From positions 77,646,647 through 77,710,646 of the forward strand of contig NC_051069.1 of assembly GCF_004664715.2 (NCBI RefSeq): a stretch of 64,000 bases of DNA, written 5' to 3'. Source of the DNA: Peromyscus leucopus. Taxonomy: Eukaryota; Chordata; Mammalia; Rodentia; Cricetidae. The notes under the pieces were generated by a model. The model was not told the origin of the DNA and made no database searches. It saw only the letters and a program-made list of their open reading frames with translations. Position numbers and translations under genes: made by a program. Below, in pieces: positions 59,319-64,000 of the stretch (its first letter is position 1; each line of letters starts with the position of its first letter).

Positions 59319-62288
59319 AACTCGGCCCCCAGGTTCTGGCCAACGGGCAGGTCCCCTTCTAGCCCCACCGGGAGGGATCCCCTTTTCCAAGCCCCCCGGC
59401 AGCCCCTGCAATCTCCGTGCCCTGCCCACACGCCCATCTGCCCGAGACCCCAGCCACTTCCTGAGACTTAGAGACCTCCGCCCAGCTCCCATCCTGCCCC
59501 TGACTTCCCTTCTGGACCAGAGAGTTGGACAAGAGAACTCCCTTTTGGACAAGAGAGAGAGTCTTCCTGAATCTGTCAGCACTTTCTGAAACAAGTACAC
59601 TGATAAGACCAAGAAGGAACCACAAGGAGATGGGCAAACGTCAAGGCAGAAGTACATACAACAAATGAAGAGCAATACAGCAATTACCCTGATTCCTAAA
59701 CCAAACAAGGATGCAACAAAGAAAGAGAACTACAGACCGATCTCCCTCATGAACATTGATGCAAAAAATACTCAATAAAATACTGGGAAACAGACTCCAA
59801 GAACACATCAGAACAATTATCCACCATTATCAAGTAGGCTTTATGCCAGGGATGCAAGGGTGGTTCAACATATGAAAGTCCATCAATGTAATACACCATA
59901 TAAACAAACTCAAAGAAAAAAAACCACATGATCATCTCACTAGATGCAGAAAAGGCATTTGACAAAATCCAACACCCCTTCATGATAAAAGTCTTGGAGC
60001 AATCAGGAATACAGGGAACATACCTAAACATAATAAAGGTAATATATAGCAAACCAACAGCCAGCATCAAATTAAATGGAGAGCAACTCTAAGCAATTCC
60101 ACTAAAATCAGGAACGAGGCAAGGCTGTCCACTCTCCCCATACTTATTCAATATAGTACTTGAAGTTCTAGCCAGAGCAATAAGACAACATGAGGAGATT
60201 AAGGGGATACAAATTGGAAAAGAAGAAGTCAAGCTTTCCCTATTTGCAGATGACATGATAGTATACTTGAGTGACCCCAAAGATTCCACCAGGAACTCAT
60301 AAACTTATAAACACCTTCAGCAACATAGCAGGATACAAGATCAACTCAAAAAAATCAGTAGCCCTCCTATATACAATGGACAAAGAAGCTGAGAAGGCAA
60401 TTAGAGATACATCACCCTTTACAATAGCCAAAAATGACATAAAATACCTTGGGGTAACACTAACCAAGCAAGTGAAGGACCTATATGACAAGAACTTTAA
60501 GTCCCTGAAAAAAGAAATTGAAGAAGATGTCAGAAAATGGAAAGAACTCCCATGCTCATGGATAGGCAGGGTTAACATAGTAAAAATGGCAATCTTACCA
60601 AAAGCAATTTACAGACTCAATGCAATCCCCATCAAAATACCAACACAATTCTTCACAGACCTGGAAAGAATAATACTCAACTTCATATGGAAAAACAAAA
60701 AACCCAGGATAGCTAAAAGAAACCTGTACAATAAAACAACTTCTGGAGGCATCACAATCCCTGACTTCAAACTCTACTATAGAGCTACAGTAATAAAAAC
60801 AGCTTGGTATTGGAATAAAACCCGACATGTGGACCAATGGAATCAAATTGAAGACCCTGACATTAACCCACACACCTATGGACATATAAATTTTGACAAA
60901 GAAGCCAAAAGTGTACAATGGAAAAAAGAAAGCGTCTTCAATAAATGGTGCTGGCATAACTGGATATCAATGTGTAGAAGGCTGCAAATAGATCCATATC
61001 TGTCACCATGCACAAAACTTAAGTCCAAGTGGATCAAAGACCTCAACATAAATCCAGTTACTCTGAACCTGCTAGAAGAGAAAGTAGGAAGTAGTCTTGA
61101 ACACATTGGCATAGGAGATCACTTCCTAAATATAACACCATTGTTTGTAATAGCCAAAACCTGGAAACAACCTAGATGCCCTTCAACTGAAGAATGGATA
61201 AATAAATTGTGGCACATATACACAATGGAATGCTACTCACAGCAGAGAAAAAAACAATGACAATCATGAGGTTTGCATGCAAATGGAATGGATCTAGAAA
61301 AAATCATCCTGAGTGAGGTAACCCAGACTCAGAAAGACAAATATGGTATGTACTCACTCATAGGAAGATGTTAGATGTGGAACAAGGATGACTGGACTGC
61401 TACTCACATTACCAGAGAGGCTACCTGGAAAACAGGACCCCAAAAAAGACACGAGAAATGGATGAGATCTACATGAACAGCCTGGTCATGAGTGGGAACA
61501 ATGAAGGGCGACGGTCGAGGGAAAGAGAGTTGGAGATCCTAGCTGGATCAAGAAAAGAGAGGGAGAACAAGGAATAGGAGACCATGGTAAATGAAGACCA
61601 CATGAGAAGGGGAGGAAGCAGAGAGCTAGGGAGGCCCACGGAGATCCACAAAGATACCCCCACAAAAGACTGCTGGCAATGGTCGAGAGATGGCAGGAAC
61701 TGACCTACTCTGGTGATGGGATGGCCAGACACCCTGATAGTTGTGCCATAAACCCCATCCAAGGACTGAGGAATCTGGATGCAGACATCCACGGCTGGGC
61801 CCCTGGTGGAGCACTGGGAGTCTAACTAGTGAGAAAGAAGATGGTTTATATGAGTGAGAATTGTTGAAGCCAAGGTTGGATAAAGCACAGGGACAAATAA
61901 CCAAATGAATGGAAGCACAGGATCTATGAACCAAAGGCTGAGGGCCCCCAACTGGATCAGGCCCCTGAATGAGTGAGACAGTCATTTGGCTTGACCTGTT
62001 TGGGAGGCAGCTGTGCGTTGGTGCCGGGTCCTGGGCTTGTTGCATGAGTTGGCTGTTTGAATCCTGGGACTTATGCAGGGACGCTTGGCTCGGTCTGGGA
62101 GGGGGGGAATGGACCTGCCTGGACTGAGTCAACCAGGTCGACCCCGTCTTCGGGGGAGACCTTGATCTGGAGGAGGTGGGAATGGGGGTTGCCCTGGGGA
62201 GAGGGGGAGGGTGGCGAGAGGGGGAGAACAGGGGAATCTGTGGCTATTATGTGGAACTGAATGGTGTTGTAAAATGAATTAAAAAAAA
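59319..62288 (+). mobile_element. L1 with 5' promoter monomer but large internal deletions; 15-bp target duplication
   Basis: Flanks agaagattgtctggg at 59304-59318 and 62289-62303 define the element. It starts with a GC-rich 5' UTR monomer (59319-59520), then the end of the 5' UTR and the ORF1 start (ATG near 59629). At about 59680 it jumps directly into the reverse-transcriptase region of ORF2. An intact L1 FADD box is at about 60246-60257, and a 329-codon open ORF2 stretch spans 60271-61260. A second loss of several hundred bases falls at about 61140. The 3' UTR and A-run end at 62288. It is not mobile by itself. Confidence 0.92.
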
Positions 62289-62763
62289 AGAAGATTGTCT
62301 GGGCTTCAAGTGATTGATAGGAGTAATGGGAAGCTTGTATCATTAGAAGACTATCTTATTGTCTTCTGTTGCCATCAGCATACTGCAACTGTGCCATTTT
62401 CCATTTCTTCCCTGCTTTTTGTTGACCTGGTGCTTTCAATGAGAATGCTCCAGCAGCCACACCTAGCCTTCAGAGCATAGCCATATATATAAGCCTGTTG
62501 TGTAAGCTAAGCAGTGTTCTCTCAGGAAGCCATGGCCCACAGCACCAATGATTAACCTTAACTCTGTCTTGCTCAGTACTATGAAATTCCCTGATATTAA
62601 ACAGATTCTTTTTGTATAGAGGAAGAGTTCGACCCTCTTAATTAGGTAAGGTGACCTTTCTATGACAGAAATAGAAATGTTGCTGTCTGAATTTCCTATT
62701 TTGTTTGAGTTTGACTATTAAAATATGACAGTGAGTGTTATATATACCATGCTGTGTTTTCTG

Positions 62764-63263
62764 NNNNNNNNNNNNNNNNNNNNNNNNNNNNNNNNNNNNN
62801 NNNNNNNNNNNNNNNNNNNNNNNNNNNNNNNNNNNNNNNNNNNNNNNNNNNNNNNNNNNNNNNNNNNNNNNNNNNNNNNNNNNNNNNNNNNNNNNNNNNN
62901 NNNNNNNNNNNNNNNNNNNNNNNNNNNNNNNNNNNNNNNNNNNNNNNNNNNNNNNNNNNNNNNNNNNNNNNNNNNNNNNNNNNNNNNNNNNNNNNNNNNN
63001 NNNNNNNNNNNNNNNNNNNNNNNNNNNNNNNNNNNNNNNNNNNNNNNNNNNNNNNNNNNNNNNNNNNNNNNNNNNNNNNNNNNNNNNNNNNNNNNNNNNN
63101 NNNNNNNNNNNNNNNNNNNNNNNNNNNNNNNNNNNNNNNNNNNNNNNNNNNNNNNNNNNNNNNNNNNNNNNNNNNNNNNNNNNNNNNNNNNNNNNNNNNN
63201 NNNNNNNNNNNNNNNNNNNNNNNNNNNNNNNNNNNNNNNNNNNNNNNNNNNNNNNNNNNNNNN
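62764..63263. other. Assembly gap (500 N)
   Basis: Exactly 500 N bases, a common placeholder for a gap of unknown size. Open frames reading through it are meaningless. Confidence 0.99.
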
Positions 63264-63433
63264 TGTGGTGATAGGCATATTCTGGGGCAAACATTCCATA
63301 AAATGAAATGACAATAAAATGAGTATCATGGAGATGATTTACACACTTCCTACATTCTTTTGGTAATCTAAGATCCACTCTTATGGAAGACAATGTACAC
63401 ACACAAAACACACACACACATACACACACAACA

Positions 63434-63508
<75 letters not shown>

Positions 63509-64000
63509 ACTACAGTCAAGACATGAGGCTTTATCTCTTTTCCCAGTGACATTGAAGCTCTGTTCATATAGGAAGGTACAACTAAGAATTCTGGACCCTC
63601 CAGTGTATTGAAGCTCTCTTCCACAGACACATAGAATCTCATGACAAAGACTATGACACTTGCTGGTTGTATGTAGTTAAAACTCATCCAAATCATTAAT
63701 TCACTATTACAGGAAACTCCCAGAAACACATGAGAAAGAGAATAATCATTGTAAACAAGTCATTCACAAAGTTGCTAAAGAAACTGAAGATTTTAAAAAC
63801 ACAGGAGCAATAACAAATTTCAAGGTAAACAAAACAATTTTATAGCAATGTCTGATTAACAACAAAAACCATAAGGTATATTTGAAAAAAATGATATATG
63901 GTCATATGAGGAAATTTGCTACTGTAACTCAAAGTTTCTAATCGGTAGCTTTAAGAGGATGTTATCACAATATTCATGTTATCTTAGTGTGAAATTTAAG
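63264..64000 (-). repeat. Inverted duplicate of 32640-33440
   Basis: The reverse complement follows 33440 down to 32640. The ID SINE site is empty (near 63905). The CA/GA repeat is far longer than its counterpart at 33260-33300. Confidence 0.88.
63395..63503. repeat. (CA)n-(GA)n compound microsatellite
   Basis: About 50 bases of CA-type followed by about 55 bases of pure GA. Confidence 0.95.

Noticed and set aside
60271..61260. 329-codon open frame as a host gene
   Set aside because: It is L1 ORF2 sequence within a bounded, internally deleted L1.
63395..63503. CRISPR-like or satellite array
   Set aside because: Plain dinucleotide microsatellite in a mammalian genome.
62638..63729. 363-codon open frame on minus and several plus-strand frames
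   Set aside because: They read through 500 N bases and a CA/GA microsatellite.

Overview
This window is nuclear DNA from a muroid rodent, most likely a cricetid (hamster, vole or deer-mouse group). The evidence is dense LINE-1 (L1), B1, B2/B3 and ID SINEs and class II (ERVK, IAP/mys-like) retrovirus LTRs, together with TRIM genes of the Trim43 type. Nothing prokaryotic is present. Most open frames are pieces of retroelements. The only host genes I can support are copies of one TRIM gene and a small processed Cct3 pseudogene.

Host genes. Copy A is on the minus strand at the left end (coding exons 418-513 and 2045-2459, TATA box near 4903). It is open as far as it can be seen and runs off the left edge. 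A 3'-half relic (copy C, plus strand, 39379-40990) and a complete six-exon copy (copy B, plus strand, 48154-52770) lie to the right. Copy B keeps the standard TRIM exon lengths (96, 231, 23 and 98 nt) but carries a 1-nt frameshift, an in-frame TAA and a deletion of about 22 nt in the B30.2 exon. It has also lost the promoter region seen in copy A; two orphan L1 promoter monomers sit there instead. Flanking DNA is duplicated along with the genes, directly and inverted, and an inverted duplicate abuts a 500-N gap.

Layout. 1-5000 is copy A with L1 tails, an LTR and B1s in its introns. 5260-7030 holds the Cct3 retrocopy and duplicated flank. 7296-20535 is one near-full-length L1 split by several later insertions: a B1 that itself holds a solo LTR, an L1 tail, an unidentified retrocopy of about 1 kb, and a 5.0-kb provirus with two 424-bp LTRs and a 6-bp target duplication. 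20536-24335 is a second L1 interrupted by a partly inverted L1, which contains a B1. 24340-26560 is an old gag-pro-pol remnant. 26560-38400 is gene-poor and holds LTRs, an ID, B2/B3s and AT microsatellites. 38660-43960 and 50010-57250 are duplicate blocks carrying TRIM 3' exons and old L1. 59319-62288 is an internally deleted L1 with its own target duplication. 62764-63263 is the gap.

Many insertions have recognisable target-site duplications, and several are present in one duplicate and absent at the matching site of the other, so events can be ordered. Some stretches (47280-47540 and about 54100-55250) show many single-base homopolymer contractions, which look like uncorrected sequencing error. 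Frameshifts nearby should be read with that in mind.
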